The notes under the pieces were generated by a model. The model made no database searches, was not told the origin of the DNA, and saw only the letters and a list, made by a program, of their open reading frames with translations. Made by a program: the position numbers and the translations under genes. A stretch of DNA of 64,000 nt from Chryseobacterium indologenes (lineage in GTDB: Bacteria > Bacteroidota > Bacteroidia > Flavobacteriales > Weeksellaceae): contig NZ_CP074372.1 in NCBI RefSeq assembly GCF_018362995.1, positions 1,302,001 to 1,366,000 of the forward strand, read 5' to 3'. Positions 1 to 7,812 of the stretch are shown here, piece by piece; the stretch's first letter is position 1, and the number at the start of each line of letters is the position of its first letter.

Positions 1-204
1 ATTTCAAGAATAAATTAGGTGATTTTATAAAACATATTGCTATAACAAACAGAGATTAATAAAATCAGTTTAGTCTTTTTCAGCTTTCCAAAGCATAATT
101 TATTGTATTTCATAGTTAATTAAACATTTGATTCTAAGAAAAAGTTTGTTTTAGTAAAATAACTGTCTGTCTCACGGTTATCCATTTACAAACGGATAAT
201 TCCG

Positions 205-212
205 TATCTTTG
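205..212 (+). promoter_or_regulatory. -7 promoter element (TATCTTTG)
   Basis: Exact TAnnTTTG match 13 nt before the ATG at 226. It implies a very short 5' leader for the ureohydrolase gene. No convincing -33 TTG was seen at the usual spacing. Confidence 0.6.
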
Positions 213-225
213 TGAAAATTCATCT

Positions 226-1131
226 ATGAAAAGGAACATCAATATTTTTGAGTTTCCTCTCAATTTGGGACTTACAAAAAAGGAACATGAGACGGAACCC
301 GGGGTTCGAAAACTTCCGGACTGGCTCAGGAAATTTGATTTTCATCGTAGAATTGCTCCTAAAAAAGTTTTCAGACTTGATGCTCCGGAATATTCCATGG
401 ATTTTGATGAGGAATCTAATGTAAGAAATGCAGATCTCATTATTGAATACGCCAAAAAACAGACTGAATATATTCTTAAGAATTACGAAAAAAATACATT
501 CAATATTATCCTGGGCGGTGACTGCAGCATTCTGATTGGAAATGCTGTCGCCTTGAAAAAACTGGGAAACTTCGGACTCTTTTATCTTGACGGCCACACA
601 GATTTTATCCCACCGGAACTTTCAGAAACCGGAGGTGCTGCAGGAATGGATCTCGCCATCATTACCGGAACCGGACACGAGAAACTGACCAATATTGATG
701 GTTTAAAGCCCTATTTATCTGAAGAAAATATTTTCTGCTGCGGAAATGCAGAAACAGATGATGAAGAATATGTTAATCAAATTATCAATTCCAATATTCA
801 TTATTATGATCTTTACCGTCTCAGAGAGAATGGCTTCAGAAAAACCGCTGAAAACTTTCTGAAAATGGTGAATGATAAAGATCTGGACGGTTTTTTCATT
901 CATTTTGACGTGGATATTCTGAAAGATGAGATAATGTCGGCCGTAGACAGCAGAATGGAAGACGGAATCAGCTATGATGACCTCAGGGAAATGCTAGAAC
1001 CTTTATTTGATAGTCCATTGTGCTTTGGGATAGAGATTACTATTTTAGATCCTGATTATGATGAAAACGGAACGTATACCCAGCCATTTGTAGAGAATTT
1101 AATTCAAATTATAAAAAATAAAGAAGAGTAA
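226..1131 (+). CDS. arginase/agmatinase-family (ureohydrolase) protein
   Basis: The 301-residue protein has the ureohydrolase metal-site motifs in order: GGDCS (residues 98-101), DGHTD (122-126) and HFDVD (226-230). The family hydrolyses guanidino or formimino groups (arginine, agmatine, formimidoylglutamate) with two Mn ions; this substrate cannot be read from sequence. One oddity is that the first ligand position, His in classical arginases (GGDHS), is Cys100 here, and the usual DAHxD is DGHTD, so activity or metal preference may differ. The Asp ligands (122, 126, 228, 230) and His124 are present. The start is the ATG 13 nt after a TATCTTTG element. The stop is directly followed by the ATG of the HPP gene, so the two are probably co-transcribed. 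Confidence 0.8.
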   Translation: MKRNINIFEFPLNLGLTKKEHETEPGVRKLPDWLRKFDFHRRIAPKKVFRLDAPEYSMDFDEESNVRNADLIIEYAKKQTEYILKNYEKNTFNIILGGDCSILIGNAVALKKLGNFGLFYLDGHTDFIPPELSETGGAAGMDLAIITGTGHEKLTNIDGLKPYLSEENIFCCGNAETDDEEYVNQIINSNIHYYDLYRLRENGFRKTAENFLKMVNDKDLDGFFIHFDVDILKDEIMSAVDSRMEDGISYDDLREMLEPLFDSPLCFGIEITILDPDYDENGTYTQPFVENLIQIIKNKEE

Positions 1132-1734
1132 ATGAAGAAGAGTATAAGAAGAACATTCAGAGTTTCCAAATATGTGATTTATAAAGAAACGCTTGTTGAT
1201 TACAAAGAACATTTCTGGTCATTTTTGGGTGCATTTTTCGGGATTGGAATCATTGCATTTATCCAGTCTCATTCGTTAGCGGAAACTGAGAATATATTCC
1301 TGATTGGTTCTTTTGGGGCTTCAAGTGTTCTTATTTATGGAGCCATACAGAGTCCGCTGGCACAGCCCAGAAACCTTGTAGGCGGACATGTGTTGTCTGC
1401 ATTAGTAGGGGTTACAGTCTATCAGTTTGTTCCGCATATTATCTGGCTTTCGGCTCCTTTGGCAGTAGCTTTTTCTATTGTATTGATGCAGTATACCAAA
1501 ACGCTGCATCCACCAGGTGGTGCTACAGCTTTGATTGCTGTAAGTTCTACCGGGAAAATTCCGGAATTGGGATATTGGTATGTCATCTCCCCTGTTCTTT
1601 CCGGATGTATCATTCTGCTGTTGGTAGCTTTATTTTTTAATAATATTACTCCTAACAGAAGCTATCCTACCCACAGCAGATTCATGAGGCTGTTAAGAAA
1701 AAGACATGCACATCCCCACAAAATAAAAAAATAA
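1132..1734 (+). CDS. HPP family integral membrane protein
   Basis: A 200-residue membrane protein with four to five hydrophobic segments and the signature LHPPGGATAL (about residue 125) that names the HPP family. Members of this family have been linked to nitrite transport in cyanobacteria and plants; other roles are unknown and nothing here points to a substrate. The Lys/Arg-rich C-terminal tail is probably cytoplasmic. The ATG follows the ureohydrolase stop with no gap, indicating translational coupling. Confidence 0.85.
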   Translation: MKKSIRRTFRVSKYVIYKETLVDYKEHFWSFLGAFFGIGIIAFIQSHSLAETENIFLIGSFGASSVLIYGAIQSPLAQPRNLVGGHVLSALVGVTVYQFVPHIIWLSAPLAVAFSIVLMQYTKTLHPPGGATALIAVSSTGKIPELGYWYVISPVLSGCIILLLVALFFNNITPNRSYPTHSRFMRLLRKRHAHPHKIKK

Positions 1735-1738
1735 AAAG

Positions 1739-2083
1739 ATGAATTGTCTGGAATGTGGCGAGAAAATCATCGGGAGGTCTGATAAAAAGTTTTGCAACGA
1801 TGCCTGCCGGAACGCCTATAACAATAAGCAAAATAAGGATTCTAACAACCTGATGCGGAATGTGAACAACAAACTCCGCAAAAACTACCGAATCCTGATG
1901 GAAATTAATACTGACGGTAAAACAAAAGTGGCCAGGTCCAGACTGGATGGCTTAGGTTTTGATTTTGATTATTTCACCAACCTGAAAGTTTATAAAAACG
2001 GTTCTGAATACAAGTTTATTTATGATTACGGCTATAAACTTCTGGAAGATGATTTTGTACTGATTGTAAAGAATCAGGCATAA
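1739..2083 (+). CDS. small zinc-ribbon hypothetical protein
   Basis: A 114-residue protein that begins with a compact Cys motif, CLEC at residues 3-6 and a second pair in FCNDACRN at 20-24, i.e. C-x2-C-x13-C-x4-C, which should hold one zinc ion. The rest is basic then mixed, with no recognised catalytic motif. Similar zinc-ribbon proteins of this size are common as hypotheticals in Flavobacteriia. It starts 4 nt after the HPP stop, so it probably belongs to the same transcript. Function not recognised; a nucleic-acid-binding role would be guesswork. Confidence 0.7.
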   Translation: MNCLECGEKIIGRSDKKFCNDACRNAYNNKQNKDSNNLMRNVNNKLRKNYRILMEINTDGKTKVARSRLDGLGFDFDYFTNLKVYKNGSEYKFIYDYGYKLLEDDFVLIVKNQA

Positions 2084-2107
2084 CCCACACACCTTAAATA
2101 AAGTATT

Positions 2108-3016
2108 ATGAAAGAAATTGTTCTGATCACCGGAGCCAGTGGTATGATCGCCAAAGAACTGGCCAAAAAGATAGGCAAAGAATATGAAATCAGATTTCTG
2201 ACCCGAAAAAAAGAACATGATCATGAATATGAATGGGATATCAGAAAAGGAAATATAGATGAAGCTGCTCTGGAGAATGTTTCTCATATCATTCATCTTG
2301 CGGGTGCCAATATTTCAGAAAAACGCTGGACACCGGAAAGAAAGAGAGAACTGATCTCGAGCCGTGTTGATTCAGCAGAATTACTTCGAAATGCTTTAAG
2401 AAAAAATAAAATAAAGCTTAAGTCATTTATTTCAGCTTCAGGAATTAATTTTTACGGTACTGAAACTTCGGAAAAGATTTATAATGAAAATGATCCTCCC
2501 GGGAATGATTTTCTAAGTGAAGTTGTGGTTTTATGGGAACGTGCTGCAGACGATTTTAAAGAACAGGATCTGGCAGAAAGAGTGGTCAAAATACGAACTG
2601 CTGTTGTACTCTCCGAAAAAGATGGAGCTTTAAAGAAAATGATTCCTCCCATTCAATATTATATTGGATCACCTTTAGGAAACGGCCAACAATATATGCC
2701 ATGGATTCATGTTGAAGATATTTGTTCTGTTTATGAGCTTGCTTTAAAAAATCCAGCAATGGACGGAGCTTATAATGCTGTTTCTCCACAACATATTACT
2801 AATAAAGATCTCACAAAAAAGATTGCCAAAGTACTTGAAAAACCTTTATTCATGCCCAATGTTCCGGGATTTGTCTTGAAGTTAATCTTCGGAGAGCTGG
2901 CTACGGCTATACTGGAAGGTTCCAGAGCTTCTTCACAGAAGCTTCAGGATGCAGGCTTTCACTTTAAGTTTCCGGATCTGAATGAGGCTTTAGAAGATCT
3001 ATTAAAGAAGCAATAA
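2108..3016 (+). CDS. TIGR01777-family NAD(P)-dependent epimerase
   Basis: A 302-residue extended SDR protein. The N-terminus has the dinucleotide-binding TGASGMIAKELAKKIG (residues 8-23), followed by HLAGANI and NEND, typical of the TIGR01777/YfcH (SDR39U) subfamily. The C-terminal part has the subfamily's PWIHVEDIC stretch (about residue 198) and a DUF1731-like tail. E. coli YfcH has no firmly defined substrate. Length matches the family (about 300). It lies 24 nt after the zinc-ribbon gene and 4 nt before the Crp/Fnr gene. Confidence 0.88.
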   Translation: MKEIVLITGASGMIAKELAKKIGKEYEIRFLTRKKEHDHEYEWDIRKGNIDEAALENVSHIIHLAGANISEKRWTPERKRELISSRVDSAELLRNALRKNKIKLKSFISASGINFYGTETSEKIYNENDPPGNDFLSEVVVLWERAADDFKEQDLAERVVKIRTAVVLSEKDGALKKMIPPIQYYIGSPLGNGQQYMPWIHVEDICSVYELALKNPAMDGAYNAVSPQHITNKDLTKKIAKVLEKPLFMPNVPGFVLKLIFGELATAILEGSRASSQKLQDAGFHFKFPDLNEALEDLLKKQ

Positions 3017-3020
3017 CAGA

Positions 3021-3611
3021 ATGGGGGAAGAACTTTTAATTCTAAAAAATATTTCCAGGCATATTTCACTTACCAATCAGGAGAAATCTTATTTTCTCTC
3101 TCTATTAAAGGAAAAAAAGGTTGTTAAGAAAGAATTGATTTTACAACAGCAACAAGCCTGTAAAGAGATCAATTTTGTTCAGACAGGAATTTTGAGGGCT
3201 TTTCATATGGATACCACGGGAAAAGAATCTACGATCATGTTTGCGGTTTCTGACTGGTGGATCACTGATATGTATTGTTTCATCAATCAGAAACCCGCCA
3301 TGCTGAATATTGAAGCATTGGAAGACAGCTCTATTTTGCAACTTCAAAAAGATCATCTGGATGACCTTTATCACAAGATCCCGAAATTTGAACGGTTTTT
3401 CCGTATCATGATGCAGAACGCTTACATCAGAGAACAGCTCCGAACGATTGAAAATCTTTCTTTACCGGCAGAAGAACGCTATTATAACTTTTTACAGAAA
3501 TATCCTGAAGCGGTAAAACGTATCAGACAAAAACAAATTGCTTCTTATTTAGGGATCACTCCTGAATTTTTAAGCCTTATAAAATCCAAACAAAAAAACA
3601 GTTTCTCTTAA
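3021..3611 (+). CDS. Crp/Fnr-family transcriptional regulator
   Basis: A 196-residue protein with an N-terminal cyclic-nucleotide-binding-type beta barrel (residues about 15-125) and a C-terminal winged helix containing RQKQIASYLGITPEFLSL (about 171-188). The pattern ..QIASYLGITPEFLS is the recognition-helix region common in Bacteroidota Crp/Fnr proteins. There are no Fnr-type Cys clusters, so a redox Fe-S sensor is unlikely. It sits 4 nt after the epimerase gene, suggesting co-transcription. The effector is unknown. Confidence 0.85.
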   Translation: MGEELLILKNISRHISLTNQEKSYFLSLLKEKKVVKKELILQQQQACKEINFVQTGILRAFHMDTTGKESTIMFAVSDWWITDMYCFINQKPAMLNIEALEDSSILQLQKDHLDDLYHKIPKFERFFRIMMQNAYIREQLRTIENLSLPAEERYYNFLQKYPEAVKRIRQKQIASYLGITPEFLSLIKSKQKNSFS

Positions 3612-3664
3612 GCTATATTATTTTTTTTACTCTGAAAGTTCTGTTACTTTACTCAAAAAAAATT

Positions 3665-4024
3665 ATGTTTATACTTATTGCAGGCCCTTACCGCAGTGGA
3701 ACGAATGATGATCCGCAGCTTATTCAGCAGAATCTTTACAATCTTGAATCTGTTGCTCTTCCTATTTTCAGAAAGGGACACATCCCAATTATCGGAGAAT
3801 GGGTTGCATTGCCATTGATCAACCTTGCCGGATCTACCCAAATAGGTGATGAAGCATGGCAGGAAATACAATATCCCGTAGCTCATGCCCTACTTGAAAA
3901 ATGTGATGCAGTGCTGCGTATAGAAGGTGCATCAAAGGGAGCTGATGAAGATGTAAGAATAGCCAAAGAAAGAGGTCTTACCATTTATTATACCATAGAA
4001 GATATTCCTTATGCAAAATCCTGA
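3665..4024 (+). CDS. DUF4406 / nucleoside deoxyribosyltransferase-like protein
   Basis: A 119-residue Rossmann-like protein opening with [13 protein letters not shown] (residues 4-16), then GEWVALPL (about 45-52) and [18 protein letters not shown] (about 87-104). This order resembles DUF4406 and nucleoside 2-deoxyribosyltransferase-like proteins, where the GPYR and SKGAD loops bind a nucleotide. The reaction is not known. Its 3' end overlaps the Nudix gene by 14 nt in another frame, so the two are translationally coupled and may handle related nucleotide substrates (inference). Confidence 0.7.
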   Translation: MFILIAGPYRSGTNDDPQLIQQNLYNLESVALPIFRKGHIPIIGEWVALPLINLAGSTQIGDEAWQEIQYPVAHALLEKCDAVLRIEGASKGADEDVRIAKERGLTIYYTIEDIPYAKS

Positions 4025-4592
4025 TATAACCATCCTTCACACAGAGGTCCTTTCAGACAACTGGTATACTTTAAACAAAGTCACCTACTCTGTTTTGAAA
4101 AAGGATGGAACCACAGAAACTCAGAGCAGAGAAGCTTACGACCGCGGAAACGGAGCGGTTATTCTCCTTTACAATCAACTTTCAAACACGGTTATTCTGA
4201 CCAGACAATTCCGGCTGCCCACTTATATCAACGGAAATGAGACAGGAATGCTTATTGAAGCCTGTGCAGGACTTTTGGATAATGATAATCCGGAAGATTG
4301 TATAAAACGGGAAACTGAAGAAGAAACCGGGTATAAAATCTCCAGAGTTGAAAAGATATTTGAAGCTTATATGTCGCCGGGATCTGTTACGGAAATCCTT
4401 CACTTCTTTATCGCAGAATATTCAAATGAAATGAAAATTACAGACGGCGGCGGATTGGAAGAGGAAGGTGAAAATATAGAAGTTCTGGAACTTTCTTTTG
4501 AGGAAGCTCTGAAAATGATTGATACAGGAGAAATCAAAGATGCGAAAACGATTATGCTTTTGCAGCATTTACGAATCAAAGGAATTATGTAG
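4011..4592 (+). CDS. nudK: Nudix hydrolase, NudK-like (GDP-mannose pyrophosphatase type)
   Basis: A 193-residue Nudix hydrolase. The Nudix helix is visible as [14 protein letters not shown] followed by [10 protein letters not shown] (about residues 87-111); the REXXEEXGY core is intact and the upstream sequence has the LLDNDxPE form seen in NudK. E. coli NudK splits GDP-mannose into GMP and mannose-1-phosphate. [16 protein letters not shown] (about 122-137) also fits the NudK/ADP-sugar pyrophosphatase branch. The exact nucleoside diphosphate sugar is not determinable. The ATG lies inside the end of the DUF4406 gene (14-nt overlap). Confidence 0.82.
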   Translation: MQNPDITILHTEVLSDNWYTLNKVTYSVLKKDGTTETQSREAYDRGNGAVILLYNQLSNTVILTRQFRLPTYINGNETGMLIEACAGLLDNDNPEDCIKRETEEETGYKISRVEKIFEAYMSPGSVTEILHFFIAEYSNEMKITDGGGLEEEGENIEVLELSFEEALKMIDTGEIKDAKTIMLLQHLRIKGIM

Positions 4593-4687
4593 ATCAAGAT
4601 ATAAATTGATGATTGATTAATGATGTGTAAAAGCCTGTATATTAAATAAAAATATTAACTTATCACTCTTATTTTAAATTACTAACC

Positions 4688-5064
4688 ATGATTGAACATG
4701 TCAAGCTTGCGATTAATCCTAAATTTCAGGATTGGGTTCTTTTTGAAAATAGTACTTATATTATTTTTGACGACATCAGCACTGTCCAGGACGTAAAAGA
4801 GGAAGCAATAAAATTAATGAAAGAATTCGGTCCGGTATATTCTGGCGGGCCAGCGCAGGGGATTTTAATATTATACATTTAAATCTAACAGAAGGCTGGC
4901 TGGTTTCCGGACATGGGTACGGTATGTATACGTATGTACATCCGTCAGAACTGGATAGTGAATCTCCAAACGATCTTGAAATAGGACTATATGGAAGATC
5001 CAAAAGAGATTCAGATGGTCAGAATCCCGAAATAATACATATCAACAGTGGTGAAACTTCATAG
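4688..5064 (+). pseudogene. frameshifted hypothetical gene (2-nt GC duplication)
   Basis: Reading from the ATG at 4688 gives 56 plausible residues ending ..GPVYSGGPA, then runs into a stop at 4882. Dropping one GC from the GCGC at 4855-4858 restores a frame through GDFNIIHLNLTEGWLVSGH to a stop at 5062-5064, giving a protein of about 124 residues. The junction sequence SGGPA-GDFNIIH reads naturally across the repair. The intact protein has no motif I recognise. It could be a genuine recent pseudogene or a sequencing error at a dinucleotide repeat. The DUF2750 gene follows on the same strand. Confidence 0.75.
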
Positions 5065-5132
5065 GCATCTACTTACTATCCACTGATACAACCAATTCAT
5101 CATTCATACCTAATAATTCATAATTAAATAAA

Positions 5133-5591
5133 ATGCTTCAAGACCATATTACGGTTCTGAACCGCCATAAAGAGTTTATAAAAAAAATTACAGATACAGA
5201 AATCGTATACGCTTTACAAAACGACAAAGGCTATGCTACCTCCTACTCCAGCGAAGCAGAATACGAAGATGGTGAACCGGTCCAGATGATCTGCTTCTGG
5301 TCTGAGGCTGCAAGAGCAAAATCATGTATAGAAAATGAATGGAATTATTATGAGCCCTCTCCTGTCTCTCTTACCGAATTTGTAGAAAACTGGTGCCTGG
5401 GCATGAATAGTGATGGATTATTGGTGGGGACAAATTTCGACAGTCATATGTTTGGCTATGAAGCTGAGCCTTTAGAATTGATTCTTGATATTATAGAAGA
5501 ACTTAGAAATTCCGGAAAATCTCTGGAATTGAGAAAGTTTGAGAGTCTTGATGATATGGAGAAACAGATCAGGGAAGTTTTGGAAGATTAA
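5133..5591 (+). CDS. DUF2750 domain protein
   Basis: A 152-residue acidic cytoplasmic protein. The segment from about residue 15 to 125 matches the DUF2750 pattern: a short N-terminal helix, VYALQNDKGYATS, then an FWSEAARAKSCIENEW block, the LTEFVENWCLGMNSDGLL block and a C-terminal acidic helix. The family has no established function and is often found near other small hypotheticals and polymorphic-toxin immunity genes, but no toxin is visible here. There is no signal peptide. Confidence 0.75.
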   Translation: MLQDHITVLNRHKEFIKKITDTEIVYALQNDKGYATSYSSEAEYEDGEPVQMICFWSEAARAKSCIENEWNYYEPSPVSLTEFVENWCLGMNSDGLLVGTNFDSHMFGYEAEPLELILDIIEELRNSGKSLELRKFESLDDMEKQIREVLED

Positions 5592-5626
5592 AACAATCCT
5601 CGAGAGTTTATCTGTTAAATCCATAA

Positions 5627-6307
5627 ATGATGAAGGTATTGGGAACAAAAATTATTAAAGTAATCGCTTTATTTTCAGTTTTAATTTTCAGTATTCTCAT
5701 GCTGAAAACAATTTCCCAATATACTTCTTTTGATAAAAATATCGGATTTCTGGCCTTTAAGCAGCAGGTAGTCGGTAATCCATATTGGATGGCTTTTTTC
5801 TACATTCATATTTTTTCTATTACGTTTTGTCTTCTGGCCGGTCTTACGCAATTTTCAAATCGGTTTTTATCTGAAAACAGAGATCTTCATAGGATCATTG
5901 GGAAAATATATGTTTACAATATTCTGATCATCAATGTTCCGGCATGCTTTGTACTGGGACTTTTTTCAAATGGCGGTCTTATCGGGATTACAGGATTTCT
6001 GATTCAGGATGTTCTCTGGTCCTATTTCACCATTGTGGCTATACTTTCTATTAAAAAAGGAAATATCAACAAGCATAGAAATTATATGATTTTGAGCTAT
6101 GCGGTGACTACAACAGCCATTACTTTCAGAATCGTTAAGCATCTGCTATATAATGAAACACAGCATGATTATCAACTTTTTTATGGACTGAATGTTTGGG
6201 CTGCCCTTTTGATCAACCTGACCATTGCTTATGTAATTCTCAAAAAAGATCGTTTATTAACGGGAAAAATCCAGACTGGAAAGGAAAATATAGATACCGA
6301 CAAATGA
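5627..6307 (+). CDS. DUF2306 membrane protein
   Basis: A 226-residue integral membrane protein with about six hydrophobic segments. FYIHIFSITFCLLAGLTQF, the charged HRIIGKIYVYNIL loop and the later NKHRNYMILSYAVTTTAITFRI are typical of the DUF2306 family, whose conserved His residues could bind metal or heme. Function is unestablished. Two adjacent ATGs exist (5627 and 5630); either works. Its 3' end overlaps a small convergent membrane ORF (6257-6457) by 51 nt. Confidence 0.8.
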   Translation: MMKVLGTKIIKVIALFSVLIFSILMLKTISQYTSFDKNIGFLAFKQQVVGNPYWMAFFYIHIFSITFCLLAGLTQFSNRFLSENRDLHRIIGKIYVYNILIINVPACFVLGLFSNGGLIGITGFLIQDVLWSYFTIVAILSIKKGNINKHRNYMILSYAVTTTAITFRIVKHLLYNETQHDYQLFYGLNVWAALLINLTIAYVILKKDRLLTGKIQTGKENIDTDK

Positions 6308-6457
6308 TACCAGAAAAAAAGATGCAATAAATATTAAGGTGTTAAAAAGAACTTCATACTTATTATTTTTTGTCCATTTGTTGAAAAAACGCATTATAAG
6401 ATAAGCGATTCCTCCAAAAACAACGATAATAAAAAGAAGAAAAAAATAATATATCAT
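6257..6457 (-). CDS. small two-helix membrane protein (possible)
   Basis: A 66-residue ORF with a true ATG and two clear hydrophobic segments (residues about 2-22 and 38-60) separated by a basic loop NKWTKNNKYE, consistent with a small inner-membrane protein. It converges on the DUF2306 gene and overlaps its last 51 nt. Upstream there is only a near-match promoter (TAGCTTTA). No family recognised. Because the overlap with a real gene could generate hydrophobic codons by chance, confidence is moderate. Confidence 0.45.
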   Translation of the reverse strand: MIYYFFLLFIIVVFGGIAYLIMRFFNKWTKNNKYEVLFNTLIFIASFFLVSFVGIYIFLSSLDFSR

Positions 6458-6806
6458 GGTTTCGTGTTAATTCATGTAAAGCTATTATTTTAAATCTGAA
6501 AAAGCAATCATCACAATCACGAAAAGGAACTATCAATAATCTGATCTTTGAATTTTCATTCTAAACCTATTGAGTTTGAACTGAAATCCACATAGAAGTT
6601 TGTCGAAGTCCATGCAAATTACCAGCAATATCAACTTCCATAATTTTTATTTATATTCTCTGTATACCTTACTGTGAAAGGCTTTCTATATAAATTACAT
6701 GGATAATATAAGAGCAAAATGAAACCTGCAGTATAAAATCCATATAAAATTTGCAAAATCAATTGAGAAAATCTATTTAATCCTTTATATTTTGAATTTA
6801 AAGCGT
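6458..6806. other. gene-poor intergenic stretch
   Basis: About 350 nt with no convincing gene. A 71-codon minus-strand frame at 6631-6846 begins only with TTG and has no promoter-like element, so it is not called. Nothing else stands out except the promoter of the next gene at its right edge. Confidence 0.6.
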
Positions 6807-6814
6807 TAATTTTG
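6807..6814 (+). promoter_or_regulatory. -7 promoter element (TAATTTTG)
   Basis: TAnnTTTG match 38 nt before the ATG at 6853. The surrounding 28 nt (6791-6818) are nearly the same as those around the promoter at 8813. Confidence 0.55.
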
Positions 6815-6852
6815 CACTGAAATTCAGAAAATTCGGATTCTTTCAACAGGTT

Positions 6853-7623
6853 ATGTACATGAAAAAAATGATGATCGGGCTTGCTTTGGCCTTATCCATT
6901 ACTATTTGGAGTCAAAAAACTCCTGCAAAAGCAACCAATCTGACACCTTACAGCTATCAGACTTTCAATTGTGATAATAAGGGGTATTTTGATTCGGCTA
7001 AATACAAAAAAGAAGAAATAGACGGAGTCAATAAGCTTTTGTACCAGTTCAATGGAGTTGTATTTGATACCCGACCTGTTTTTAAACTTTCCCAGCTTGA
7101 AGAAATCCGCCAAAACAGAGAAGCATATTTACAGGAACTGGAGAAACAGTATGAAGAAAAGAAAAAGGAACTGTACAGCCTTAAAGTCATTGATCTTCCA
7201 AGATGGAAAAAATTAATGGAAGAAACCATTGATTCTTTTGAAAATGAATATCAGCTGAATAAAGAAGAAATCCTGGCTTATTCTGATCCTTCCACGCTTA
7301 GAAACAGTAAATATTACAACACCTGCAGAGAACAGATTGACGCCATATCCTCTCCGGACCGAGAAAAAATGTTTATTGCATGGAAAAATTATACTGAGCT
7401 TAAGAGTAAAAATAATGCTGATCCGAAAAGCGTTATGGCAAGATTTGATGCCAAAATGAATGATCCGCAGAAAGAAGACTATGCGCTGATAGACCTTATT
7501 GGTCTTGGCTTTCATAACTGTGCCAACAGCAGTTTCAGACAGAAACGTGAAGATGAGGTAACTTCTTACAAGGATTTTGACAAGATCTTTACAAAGCTGA
7601 AAAGAACCTGTGATGAACCATAA
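6853..7623 (+). CDS. secreted coiled-coil-rich hypothetical protein
   Basis: A 256-residue protein with a probable signal peptide (residues 1-20, KKMMIGLALALSITIWSQ), so it is likely periplasmic or exported. Residues about 85-150 are highly charged and helical (EELEKQYEEKKKELYSL pattern), suggesting a coiled coil. Four Cys remain after the signal (in FNCDN, NTCRE, HNCANS, RTCDEP), which could form disulfides. No family recognised. ATG 6853 and ATG 6859 are both possible starts. It is a single-gene unit with its own promoter and a terminator at 7668-7697. Confidence 0.75.
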   Translation: MYMKKMMIGLALALSITIWSQKTPAKATNLTPYSYQTFNCDNKGYFDSAKYKKEEIDGVNKLLYQFNGVVFDTRPVFKLSQLEEIRQNREAYLQELEKQYEEKKKELYSLKVIDLPRWKKLMEETIDSFENEYQLNKEEILAYSDPSTLRNSKYYNTCREQIDAISSPDREKMFIAWKNYTELKSKNNADPKSVMARFDAKMNDPQKEDYALIDLIGLGFHNCANSSFRQKREDEVTSYKDFDKIFTKLKRTCDEP

Positions 7624-7667
7624 TGTTGATTCAGAAATCAAAAAAATTTATTTATTAAAATATAATG

Positions 7668-7697
7668 ACAGTACTCAGATTGGGTACTGTTTTTTTA
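7668..7697 (+). terminator. intrinsic terminator
   Basis: Perfect 7-bp stem ACAGTAC/GTACTGT with a 9-nt loop followed by TTTTTTATT. It ends the secreted hypothetical gene. Confidence 0.8.
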
Positions 7698-7721
7698 TTG
7701 GCAGATATTTTATAGAGAATG

Positions 7722-7749
7722 GTTAAGAAACGGTTAAGGGAGCGTTAAT
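7722..7749 (+). promoter_or_regulatory. three GTTAA(G/T) boxes at 11-nt spacing
   Basis: GTTAAG (7722-7727), GTTAAG (7733-7738) and GTTAAT (7744-7749) repeat with exactly 11-nt period, one helical turn. This is the geometry of OmpR/PhoB-type response-regulator sites. They end 10 nt before a -7-like TTTCTTTG (7759-7766) and so cover the -33 region of the gene at 7813, the position expected for an activator. Confidence 0.5.
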
Positions 7750-7812
7750 AACCTGTTATTTCTTTGTACAAGCGACGATTACAATTATTTTCGTTCATAT
7801 AAAACTAATTCC

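Noticed and set aside
6631..6846. 71-codon minus frame upstream of the secreted hypothetical
   Set aside because: Only a TTG start, no promoter match and antisense to the promoter region of the next gene.
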